From assembly GCA_904502015.1 (NCBI GenBank), contig CAJGEA010000138.1, positions 1 through 5,600 of the forward strand: DNA of 5,600 nucleotides. Reading direction: 5' to 3'. The notes beneath the pieces were generated by a model. The model saw only the letters and a program-made list of their open reading frames with translations, ran no database searches and was not told the DNA's origin. Both the position numbers and the translations under genes were made by a program. The stretch is from an uncultured Clostridia bacterium (GTDB taxonomy: Bacteria > Bacillota > Clostridia > Oscillospirales > CAG-272). Shown in pieces: positions 1 through 5,600 of this stretch; position 1 is the stretch's first letter; the number at the start of each line of letters is the position of its first letter.

Positions 1-1265
1 ATGGGCTCGTCGTCGTTGACGGTGAGAAGCATACCTGCGCCGCATACGGCGTAGTAGGTAGTACCTACGGGAGCAGTAACAGTAGCGGTTGCCATCGTGT
101 TGGCGTTGTTCCACTGGAGATCAACGTAGATGGGGTTGGTTGCGCTATTGTTATCCTCAGGCTCGGTAGTGGTCTCCTCAGGCTCGGTGGTAGTCTCCTC
201 GGGCTCGGTGGTAGTCTCCTCGGGCTCGGTGGTAGTCTCCTCGGGCTCGGTGGTAGTCTCCTCGGGCTGTGCCTCGGGAACCGTGTAGTTTGCAATCGTG
301 ACGAAGGGAACAATGGTTTCGTTGTCACTTGCGGCAACGGCTGCGAAGGTCACGGTTACAGTCTGACCTGCATAGTCGGAAAGGTCAGCAACAACGGGTG
401 CTTGGTCCTTGTTGAACATACCGAGCTTGGTGGCATCAGTGAAGCCAAGTCCTGCGTAATGTCCGGGCAGGGGCTCGCCGTCGTAAGCGCCGGTAGCCTC
501 AAGCCAGGTGTTGCCTCCGTCAACAGAGAAGACAAACTTTGCAGTACCGCCGTCAACACCCAGCCATCCGCCGATGGCGAGAGTGTAATCAGCGTTGACC
601 GGAACTTCCGCCTCAACGGCATCGATCGTGTCTGTGCCAATGGTGGAGTTGCCACCTCTGCCGGCGAAGTTAGCAGTGCCGTTGGGTCCCATGCCGTTGA
701 TGTGGTCGATCGAGCTATGGAACTTGATGGGATCCTTGACGGGCTCGGTTTCCTCGGGCTCGGTGGTGGTCTCTTCGGGCTCAGTAGTAGTGTCCTCGGG
801 CTCAGTGGTGGTGTCCTCGGCGTCCTTGGTCAACTGAACCGTAAGCTCGGTTGCGTCAGTAGCAAAGGTGTACTCAGCCTCGCCCGTGTAGCCTGCGAGC
901 GTCACCTTTACGGTGTAGTCGGCCTTGGCAAGCTCAATGGTTGCCACACCGTTTGCATCGGTGGCTACGGGGAGCTGGCACTGGTCACCAACGCAAAGCT
1001 GGACGGTTGCGCCCGCAAGGGGAGCGCCGTCTGCGTCAACTACGGTTACCTTGTAGGTAACGGTAGAATCGGTGGTGGCATCAGAGCCCTCCGTGGTTTC
1101 GTCTGCGTCGGTATCCGTGGTATCGGATACGTCTGCGGTGGTCGTGGAATCAGCAGTCGTTGTAGTGTCCTGGGGATCATCCTTGGTGCAGGCACATACC
1201 ATCAGCAGGATGCTGATCGCAATGCAAAGAACCACAATGATCTTCTGGAATGCGGATTTCCTCAT
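1..1265 (-). CDS. Multidomain surface lipoprotein with Thr/Glu/Pro linkers (3' end outside window)
   Basis: The minus-strand frame stays open from the ATG at 1263-1265 to the left edge, giving 421 visible codons with no stop, so the C-terminus is missing. The ATG follows GGAGGT by 5 nt. Residues 1-26 form a lipoprotein signal: basic MRK start, hydrophobic core at 9-25, and a VCAC lipobox with Cys26 as the likely lipidated residue (Cys24 is possible). A Thr/Asp/Ser-rich stalk (27-68) follows. Residues 69-146 look like a carboxypeptidase-regulatory/prealbumin-like beta-sandwich (VVDADGAPLAGATV, then DANGVATIELAKADYTVKV). This domain holds a Cys91-Cys96 pair. A short (E/D)TTTEPE linker (149-172) leads to a Gly-rich beta domain (178-330; motifs SSIDHINGMGPNG and FVFSVDGGNTWLEA) that I cannot name. 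A second linker (334-371) leads to another beta segment (377-421, GTTYYAVCGAGM). The role is probably at the cell surface, in binding or adhesion, but the ligand is unknown. It is its own transcription unit downstream of the two-gene unit. Confidence 0.93.
   Translation of the reverse strand, partial: MRKSAFQKIIVVLCIAISILLMVCACTKDDPQDTTTTADSTTTADVSDTTDTDADETTEGSDATTDSTVTYKVTVVDADGAPLAGATVQLCVGDQCQLPVATDANGVATIELAKADYTVKVTLAGYTGEAEYTFATDATELTVQLTKDAEDTTTEPEDTTTEPEETTTEPEETEPVKDPIKFHSSIDHINGMGPNGTANFAGRGGNSTIGTDTIDAVEAEVPVNADYTLAIGGWLGVDGGTAKFVFSVDGGNTWLEATGAYDGEPLPGHYAGLGFTDATKLGMFNKDQAPVVADLSDYAGQTVTVTFAAVAASDNETIVPFVTIANYTVPEAQPEETTTEPEETTTEPEETTTEPEETTTEPEETTTEPEDNNSATNPIYVDLQWNNANTMATATVTAPVGTTYYAVCGAGMLLTVNDDEP
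155..268 (-). repeat. 21-bp tandem repeat encoding EETTTEP linker
   Basis: Five 21-bp units (155-175, 176-196, 197-217, 218-238, 239-259) plus a partial unit to 268 lie in frame in the left-hand lipoprotein gene and encode consecutive TTTEPEE heptapeptides. The three units at 197-259 are identical. The unit at 176-196 differs at one base and the unit at 155-175 at a few more. The near-identity suggests recent slippage or unequal exchange. Because 21 is a multiple of three, changes in copy number would alter linker length without a frameshift. Confidence 0.93.
752..820 (-). repeat. Second, more diverged 21-bp TTTEPE-type repeat
   Basis: Three 21-bp units (752-772, 773-793, 794-814) plus a partial unit encode EDTTTEP, EDTTTEP and EETTTEP, followed by EETEP. 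They link the carboxypeptidase-regulatory-like domain to the next beta domain. The units are the same size and amino-acid type as the array at 155-268, but differ from each other at several bases, so this array appears older or less active. Confidence 0.85.
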
Positions 1266-1270
1266 GGTTA

Positions 1271-1276
1271 ACCTCC
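1271..1276 (-). promoter_or_regulatory. Ribosome-binding site of the left-hand lipoprotein gene
   Basis: Read on the minus strand, GGAGGT lies 5 nt before the ATG at 1263-1265. This match to the Shine-Dalgarno consensus, together with the lipoprotein signal that follows, fixes the start. Confidence 0.9.
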
Positions 1277-1322
1277 ATAAATATTTTTTGCTTGTAATTT
1301 TCAGGTACAAACAATTAAAACT

Positions 1323-1351
1323 ATTATATCATTTTATTCTGAAAAAAGCAA
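1323..1351 (-). promoter_or_regulatory. Sigma-A-type promoter with extended -10
   Basis: On the minus strand, TTGCTT (1346-1351) is separated by exactly 17 bp from a perfect TATAAT (1323-1328). The -10 is preceded by TGA, giving an extended -10 (TGnTATAAT). A/T tracts just upstream (about 1353-1368) resemble an UP element. The predicted transcription start is near 1316, giving a 5' leader of about 50 nt before the ATG at 1265. I see no operator-like palindrome overlapping the promoter. Confidence 0.82.
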
Positions 1352-1447
1352 CATTTTTTTGATAAAAAGTCGAATGAAAATCAAAAATTTATGCGGCATT
1401 TTCCATCGGTTTTTGGATAATATGCCACTTGAGGGAGTCCATTACAA

Positions 1448-1477
1448 AAGGGAGGTGTCCGCTTGGACACCTCCCTT
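1448..1477 (-). terminator. Intrinsic terminator of the two-gene lipoprotein unit
   Basis: A perfect 13-bp inverted repeat (1448-1460 and 1465-1477) encloses a 4-nt loop and includes GGGAGGTGTCC on one arm. In the minus-strand direction the stem is followed by TTTTGTAAT, a short U tract. It begins about 15 nt after the TAA stop at 1493-1495. On the plus strand the hairpin is followed by GGGGGATC, with no U tract, so it is directional for the minus-strand unit. Confidence 0.93.
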
Positions 1478-1492
1478 GGGGGATCAAACTTA

Positions 1493-3955
1493 TTAAGCGT
1501 AGTAGCCGCAGTAGAGCAACCACGCGTATTCCTGATTATAAGCCGCCCCGAGCAGAGCCTTGGTAAAGATGTTCGTGTCGGAGTCGGGCTTCCACCAGCC
1601 GTTTTTGTCTCCGAAGGTTTGGATGGCTTCGGCCAGCTTCTTCGTCAGGGGGACTCGGATGGGCGGGTCAACGGCGGTGTCGGCGTTGTCGGGCATACCG
1701 TACTGGAGAAAGAGCTCGTTGTAGCTGCGTTTTTCTACGATCTTGCCGTTGATATCGTAAATGTACGTACCCATTCTCTGGTATCCACAAATGGTCTGAA
1801 TACTGCTGACGAACCGCGAATCTGACGTAAGATCAATGAAAATGATCGGGCCCGTTTCCGAGCCGAGGTGGTAGTAGCCGTCTGCCTCGTTGTATACCGC
1901 CTTGACCGTCAGATCGGTCAGGTCAATGGTGGTATATGTGCCGCTGACGGACATGTTCAACTGCTCCTCGACCTTGGCGGCGTCCTCAAGATACGGCGTC
2001 CAGGGGGCATCTTCAATTCTTGTCCCGGGATCACCTGCATTCTTAATGTTGAGGATGCAGGACGTTGCCGCGGTGGACTTTACACCAATAACGAATTCGC
2101 CGCCGATATTGCTTGCGTAGACGTTCATGGAAATGCCGTTTTCGTATTTGGAGATATCAGAGGATCCCCCGGTGAGATCGGTGCCCTGGACGAAGAAGCT
2201 ACCGCCGTGATAGCTGATCGCCAGATCGTAATCGCATTCGTAGGTAACGGTGTAGACCGCCGCCGTTTGGGGAGAGAAAATGAAGAAGGTGTAATCGTTG
2301 GGCGTCAACGTTACCATGCTGGAGCCTTCGCTGATGTAGTAAGCGGGGTAGTCAGCCGAAATGGGTGCTCCGACAAAAACGGACGTATCAGCCGAGAGGG
2401 CCTTAAAGAGGCGGATGGTTGCCGTTTTGCTTTTGGGGGTGAGCAAGCAGAGGGATTCGTCGTATACGTAGGTATCACTCAACTGGGAAAGATCCAGAAC
2501 GATCTGATAGGTACCCGATTCAAGATCAATGGAAAGGAATTCACCCTTGTACGGATACATCTTGACCTGCTCGCCGTTCTTCATGATCTTTACGATGATA
2601 TCGGTCATGGGGTTGCCCTGACCGTCAACGATCCAAATGCCGTAGGGCTCTCCGATACCGCAAGATGTGCAACTTCCCGAGCTGAAACTGTGTCCCGTGG
2701 GAGGGATGACCAGTTGGGATACCGTAACCGTTCCGCAAACAGAACATTTTTTACCCGAGGTGAGTCCCGATGCCGTGCAGGTGGCGGCGGTACCCAGAAC
2801 GGGCACCTCGGTGTGATTCGTTTGGGCGATGACCGTCTGACTTACGAGGACTTTTCCGCAGACCGAGCATTTCTTGCCCTCGGTAAGACCCGTAGAGGTG
2901 CAGGATGCGCTTGTGCCGAGAAGCTTTTCCTCGGTATGAGGTACGACGGGAATGGCGGTCTGTTCCGTGAGCGTAATTCCGCATTCGGAGCATTTTGTGC
3001 CGTCGGTGAGTCCCTCCGCGGAACAGGAGGGAGCCTTGCCGGGTACAACCTCTTCCGCGTGGTCGGTTATGTCGATCGTAGCCGTTTCCATGATATGACC
3101 GCAATCGCAGATCAAGTTTTTGGTGCCTGTTTGCGTGCAGGTGGCGGGGGTTGCCGTGACCCATTCCTTTGCCTCGTGAACGTGGGCCTCGTCGGTGGCA
3201 GGGATGGCTTCAGTTTTCAGTACCTCACGGCATCTGGTACACTCGACGTGCTTGCTGCCCTCAACGCCGACCTCGGCGTTTTTGTCGATGATCCAATCAC
3301 TCTCGCTGTGTCCGAGCTTGGCAAGCTCCTGCTGCTCGACAAGCACCGTCTGACATTCGGAGCATTTTTGCCCGTCGGAGAGACCGGATTCCGAGCAAGA
3401 GGGCTTCTTGCCGGGTACGGTTTCCGCGGTGTGATTCTTGGCGGGGATTTCTTCCTGCTCAACGAGAATTGTCTGGCAGGACGAGCATTTTTTGCCGCTT
3501 GTCAGGCCCGCTTCAAGGCAGGTGGCGGCCTTTCCTTCGATGATCTCCTCAGTGTGACGGAGCAGGGGAAGCGCCTCCTGCTCGGCCAGGACTGCTTTGC
3601 AGACCGAGCAGATCTTGCCGTCGGTAAGACCCGCCTCGGAGCAGGTTGCGAGCTTGCCCGCAACGATCTCCTCGGTGTGCGCTGTGCTCGGAATCACGGC
3701 GGTTTCAAGAGATGCCTTACAGGAAGCGCATTCCTTGTGCTTGGAGCCTTTCTCGGTGCAGGTGGCGGCTTTGTCAATGATCCACTCGGTTGCCTCGTGG
3801 GCGCAAGCGCCCGTCGAGGACTCGGTGCCGTCGGTGCCGCCGTCGGTTGCAGCGGGATCACTTGAATCCTTATCGCAAGACACCGTCACCAGCAACGCCA
3901 AAATCAGAATGCAGAGGAGAGAGAAGATCCGTGCGTGGCTTTTAAAATTTCTCAC
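1493..3955 (-). CDS. His/Cys-repeat surface lipoprotein with C-terminal DGYYH module
   Basis: This is a complete 820-residue protein, starting at GTG (3953-3955) after GGGAGGT and ending at TAA. Residues 1-27 form a probable lipoprotein signal: basic start, hydrophobic core 10-25, and a TVSC lipobox with Cys27, which is a weak match. An acidic Ser/Thr/Gly linker (28-50) follows. Residues 51-433 are nine His/Cys repeats of about 41 residues plus a partial tenth, each typically with a single Cys, a CxxC pair and a closing His. Residues 437-519 look like a prealbumin/carboxypeptidase-regulatory-like sandwich (VDGQGNPMTDIIVKI, LESGTYQIVL). Residues 520-640 resemble a PPC-like beta-sandwich (YTFFIFSPQTAAVYTVTYE). 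Residues 675-820 are a module shared with the upstream gene (ADGYYH at 691-696, ending LLYCGYY). There is no LPXTG motif, so anchoring is by lipid. It is probably co-transcribed with the upstream paralogue. No catalytic motif is visible; binding or adhesion outside the cell is an inference. Confidence 0.95.
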   Translation of the reverse strand: MRNFKSHARIFSLLCILILALLVTVSCDKDSSDPAATDGGTDGTESSTGACAHEATEWIIDKAATCTEKGSKHKECASCKASLETAVIPSTAHTEEIVAGKLATCSEAGLTDGKICSVCKAVLAEQEALPLLRHTEEIIEGKAATCLEAGLTSGKKCSSCQTILVEQEEIPAKNHTAETVPGKKPSCSESGLSDGQKCSECQTVLVEQQELAKLGHSESDWIIDKNAEVGVEGSKHVECTRCREVLKTEAIPATDEAHVHEAKEWVTATPATCTQTGTKNLICDCGHIMETATIDITDHAEEVVPGKAPSCSAEGLTDGTKCSECGITLTEQTAIPVVPHTEEKLLGTSASCTSTGLTEGKKCSVCGKVLVSQTVIAQTNHTEVPVLGTAATCTASGLTSGKKCSVCGTVTVSQLVIPPTGHSFSSGSCTSCGIGEPYGIWIVDGQGNPMTDIIVKIMKNGEQVKMYPYKGEFLSIDLESGTYQIVLDLSQLSDTYVYDESLCLLTPKSKTATIRLFKALSADTSVFVGAPISADYPAYYISEGSSMVTLTPNDYTFFIFSPQTAAVYTVTYECDYDLAISYHGGSFFVQGTDLTGGSSDISKYENGISMNVYASNIGGEFVIGVKSTAATSCILNIKNAGDPGTRIEDAPWTPYLEDAAKVEEQLNMSVSGTYTTIDLTDLTVKAVYNEADGYYHLGSETGPIIFIDLTSDSRFVSSIQTICGYQRMGTYIYDINGKIVEKRSYNELFLQYGMPDNADTAVDPPIRVPLTKKLAEAIQTFGDKNGWWKPDSDTNIFTKALLGAAYNQEYAWLLYCGYYA
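1496..1933 (-). other. DGYYH/C-x-YY module, copy in the 820-residue protein
   Basis: Residues 675-820. The module opens with beta-type sequence ending in YNEADGYYH, then GSETGPIIFIDL, a middle segment (FVSSIQTI...YIYDINGK), a likely helix after VPLTKKLAEAIQ, and the C-terminal cluster LLYCGYYA. The same ordered landmarks occur twice in the upstream gene. I do not recognise it as a named family. Confidence 0.78.
2657..3805 (-). repeat. Nine and a half His/Cys (CxxC) protein repeats
   Basis: Residues 51-433 of the 820-residue protein. The consensus is H-x-E...(A/P)-x-C-x3-G...C-x2-C...(I)P-x3-H. Repeats 2-4 (93-215) and 7-9 (299-421) are each exactly 41 residues. Repeats 1, 5 and 6 are a second type, with EW or DW after the His. 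The order is therefore A-BBB-A'-A-BBB plus a partial unit (HSFSSGSCTSCG). Cys positions include 66/76/79, 105/116/119, 146/157/160, 187/198/201, 311/322/325, 352/363/366 and 393/404/407. Repeat 5 lacks the first Cys (Val229 in its place) and repeat 6 has CxC (283/285) instead of CxxC. The ligand pattern suggests zinc-ribbon-like metal sites or disulfides. At DNA level the repeats are well diverged, so the array is old. Confidence 0.9.
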
Positions 3956-3960
3956 ATTTG

Positions 3961-3967
3961 ACCTCCC
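3961..3967 (-). promoter_or_regulatory. Ribosome-binding site deciding a GTG start
   Basis: Minus-strand GGGAGGT lies 5 nt before the GTG at 3953-3955. An ATG overlaps it at 3955-3957 but is followed at once by TGA in its own frame, so only GTG can start the lipoprotein. The signal peptide follows directly from this GTG. Confidence 0.88.
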
Positions 3968-4007
3968 GGATGAGTCGTAAATTTGTGTTCGGATTGATTT
4001 TTGAAGA

Positions 4008-5600
4008 TCAGGGAGCGATGCTCTTGTAGTAGTAGCACAGCTTGGTCCAGGAATTCTTGACGCCGCTGAGAGAGTATTTGTCCATCAGCGCCTGAAGGAG
4101 CGTGGCAAGCTCGGCGTCAACGGGGACGCAGCCCTCCAGCTCGGGGGCACCGTCCGAAGCGGCAATCATTTTTTCCGTATATGCCCGGATAGCGGCGGTG
4201 AGATCCTTGCCGGGGCCGTGATACGTGCCTGTCAAGACATCTTCAAGCTTGTAGATGTCTTCCCATTCAGCGTAGGCGTCACCCCAAAGCTCCTTGTAGT
4301 ATGCGCGGCAGGCGTCAACATCGCCGCCAAGCTCCTTGAGCTTAGCCATGACGATCTGATCAGTTTCATTGTAGGAGAAATTGAAGCCGTCCATAGCGAT
4401 CATGTCGAGAATGGAGTGGGAAAACAGTCCCGTGGAGTATTTGAAGTCGGCGTAAACGATGGAGCCGAGCGTTCCGTCAGCGCGAAGCTCGTGGTAGTAT
4501 CCATCCTCACCGAGCTTGACGTCAATGCCGCCCGCAATGGTCTGATTAAGCTGACCCGTAGCGCTTTCCACGTAGGTAAAGTATCCGGGAGACGCCAGAT
4601 GGAACTGCTCGCAGGTTTCTGCCAGATATTTTACCGTGAAGGTAAAGGAGCCTGCGGCGTAGATGTCATAGAAAGCAATGTCGATATAGTAGGTTTCGTT
4701 TGCCTTGAGGTAGATGAGCATGGATACGTTGGTCGTATCAACGGCGGTTCCGTCGTAGGGACGCTCAACGACCGATGCCGTGTGGATGATCTCATACTTG
4801 TCGTCAAAGATCCAGCCGTTTACCTCGTCCTTGCTCTGGGACTTGATGAGGTATGCGCCCGACTTTTGGGGAACGAACTTGTACTTCAGTCCGCGGGGCA
4901 TAATAACGCGGCCGTCGTAGGTGACGGTGTTGAATTTTTCCTCGGTGTCGGTGGAGATAACGGTATCGAATGCGGCGAAGAATGCCACGCCCTTAACGGG
5001 GTCTTCAAGCTGCTTGCCGTCGGTGCCGTAGGCGTCGTAGTAGGAGCAGGCCTGTAGCCACTGGTTGGGGTTGCCTTTCTCAAAGCCCACGAGCTCGGCG
5101 GCTCGTTCCAGAAGTCCCTTAAGCTCCTCGGTCACGGGGCTGTACCCATACAGCGTACCGTTGATTGCGTAATTGCAGTAGGTTACGAGGCTTTCGTATA
5201 CGTCACCCTTGGTGTCCTTGAGATTTCCGTTGTAGCCAAGATCGTTGAGGGAGGTTTCGTTGAGTTGCGTCTGGGACATGAGGTTGACAAGGAGCAGGGG
5301 ACCGTTTTCGGTGCCAACGTGATAGTAACCGTCTGCCGCATTGTAAACAACGGTTACATAATTCTGGAATCCGAGGCCGTTAGCATTGGGTTTGGTGGCC
5401 GCCTGACGGGGAATATACGTTGCGTTATCTACGTCCTTTTCAGCAACCGTGCGAAGGTTTCTCAAATAGATTCGGTCTTCTCCCGTATCCGTGGAGCTGT
5501 CCTTTACGTATACAAATGTAACCTTGTAAGTTCCGTCCTCGACCGCCACATAGGGGTAGCAGGTTACCCATTCCTCACTGGTTCCTGAAATTTGGTAAAT
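4008..5600 (-). CDS. Surface protein with two DGYYH modules (5' end outside window)
   Basis: The frame is open from the right edge to a TGA at 4008-4010, giving 530 visible residues. The N-terminus and any signal peptide are missing. A GTG at 5547-5549 is an internal Val codon: 17 in-frame sense codons precede it inside the window and it lacks a ribosome-binding site. Visible residues 1-45 look like the end of a prealbumin-like sandwich (CYPYVAVEDGTYKVTFVYV). Residues 77-193 are a first DGYYH module (ADGYYHVG at 89-96, ending CSYYDAYG). Residues 202-327 resemble a PPC-like beta-sandwich (LKYKFVPQKSGAYLIKSQS to GSFTFTVKYL). Residues 335-530 are a second, longer module (EDGYYH at 365-370, ending KLCYYYKSIAP). 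It is 52 bp upstream of the 820-residue lipoprotein gene with no terminator between, so an operon is likely. The shared domains make the two genes paralogues. Secretion is inferred from domain type. No LPXTG or catalytic motif is seen. Confidence 0.93.
   Translation of the reverse strand: MYQISGTSEEWVTCYPYVAVEDGTYKVTFVYVKDSSTDTGEDRIYLRNLRTVAEKDVDNATYIPRQAATKPNANGLGFQNYVTVVYNAADGYYHVGTENGPLLLVNLMSQTQLNETSLNDLGYNGNLKDTKGDVYESLVTYCNYAINGTLYGYSPVTEELKGLLERAAELVGFEKGNPNQWLQACSYYDAYGTDGKQLEDPVKGVAFFAAFDTVISTDTEEKFNTVTYDGRVIMPRGLKYKFVPQKSGAYLIKSQSKDEVNGWIFDDKYEIIHTASVVERPYDGTAVDTTNVSMLIYLKANETYYIDIAFYDIYAAGSFTFTVKYLAETCEQFHLASPGYFTYVESATGQLNQTIAGGIDVKLGEDGYYHELRADGTLGSIVYADFKYSTGLFSHSILDMIAMDGFNFSYNETDQIVMAKLKELGGDVDACRAYYKELWGDAYAEWEDIYKLEDVLTGTYHGPGKDLTAAIRAYTEKMIAASDGAPELEGCVPVDAELATLLQALMDKYSLSGVKNSWTKLCYYYKSIAP
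4011..4598 (-). other. DGYYH/C-x-YY module, second (long) copy in the upstream paralogue
   Basis: Visible residues 335-530. It has the same opening (GEDGYYHELRADGT, IVYADF) and ending (CVPVDAELATLLQALMD, then LCYYY) as the other copies. A helical insert of about 60 residues, rich in Lys, Glu, Trp and Tyr (around visible residues 415-475), makes it longer. Confidence 0.72.
5022..5372 (-). other. DGYYH/C-x-YY module, first (short) copy in the upstream paralogue
   Basis: Visible residues 77-193. YNAADGYYHVGTENGPLLL matches the copy in the 820-residue protein (YNEADGYYHLGSETGPIIF) almost position for position. It continues to SPVTEELKGLLERA and ends QWLQACSYY. Confidence 0.78.

Larger units (their letters stand above)
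1266..1447. other. AT-rich intergenic region between the two transcription units
   Basis: This 182-bp gap separates the terminator of the upstream unit from the start of the left-hand lipoprotein gene. It is strongly AT-rich compared with the flanking coding DNA. It holds the promoter (1323-1351), the short leader and the ribosome-binding site. The part from about 1372 to 1447 has no convincing gene, riboswitch or regulatory structure; only a weak GGCAT/ATGCC inverted pair (1395-1399 and 1422-1426) is visible. Confidence 0.8.

Noticed and set aside
155..268. CRISPR-like array
   Set aside because: The 21-bp units are head-to-tail with no spacers and are in frame within a coding sequence.
402..1271. 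A 289-codon plus-strand open frame
   Set aside because: It is antisense to the left-hand lipoprotein, and its Gly/Val/Ser-rich stretches are just the complement of the Thr/Glu/Pro repeats.
1395..1426. Inverted repeat GGCAT/ATGCC
   Set aside because: It is only 5 bp per arm with a 22-nt loop, which is expected by chance.
1412..1447. A second minus-strand promoter (TTGTAA with TATTAT)
   Set aside because: The spacing is 19 bp, the -35 match is weak and it overlaps the terminator's U tract; the promoter at 1323-1351 is much better.
2657..3805. Multihaem cytochrome from repeated CxxC motifs
   Set aside because: The CxxC motifs are not followed by His, so no CxxCH haem-binding site is formed.
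1868..3865. A 665-codon open frame on the plus strand
   Set aside because: It is fully antisense to the 820-residue lipoprotein gene, has no ribosome-binding site and no recognisable domain. Its length follows from codon bias and repeats in the real gene.
4218..5057. A 279-codon plus-strand open frame
   Set aside because: It is antisense to the upstream paralogue, with no ribosome-binding site, signal or domain.
5547..5549. GTG as the start of the right-hand gene
   Set aside because: The frame continues upstream to the window edge without a stop, there is no Shine-Dalgarno site, and the protein would start in the middle of a beta-sandwich domain.

Overview
The window looks like a piece of a chromosome from an anaerobic, gut-type Clostridia/Bacillota bacterium, probably uncultured. 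This is inferred from strong GGAGG ribosome-binding sites, a sigma-A-like promoter with an extended -10, moderately GC-rich coding DNA with very AT-rich intergenic DNA, and a gene complement of multidomain surface lipoproteins. These carry carboxypeptidase-regulatory-like and prealbumin-like domains, Thr/Glu/Pro linkers and His/Cys repeats of a style common in Clostridia surface proteins. No taxonomic marker gene is present, so the assignment is tentative.

All real genes lie on the minus strand, so transcription runs from high to low coordinates. At the right is a large secreted or surface protein (4008 to beyond 5600) whose start lies outside the window. After 52 bp with no terminator comes an 820-residue lipoprotein (1493-3955) with a GTG start and a good ribosome-binding site. 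A strong intrinsic terminator (1448-1477) closes this unit. A separate promoter (about 1323-1351) then drives a third lipoprotein gene (start at 1265) that runs off the left edge.

The two right-hand genes appear to be a co-transcribed pair of paralogues. Both contain a module that I do not recognise as a named family, present three times in the window. It begins with a DGYYH motif and ends, after a helical segment, in a Cys-aromatic-Tyr-Tyr cluster. In both genes it is combined with beta-sandwich domains. The 820-residue protein also carries nine and a half His/Cys repeats of about 41 residues, arranged in a higher-order A-BBB pattern. The third gene has a lipobox, a carboxypeptidase-regulatory-like domain, two (E/D)TTTEPE linkers encoded by 21-bp tandem repeats, and an unassigned beta-rich domain between them.

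Together the window reads as a cell-surface lipoprotein locus facing the environment. No enzyme, catalytic motif, transporter, RNA gene, mobile element or CRISPR array was seen. The biochemical function of these proteins cannot be read from the sequence.
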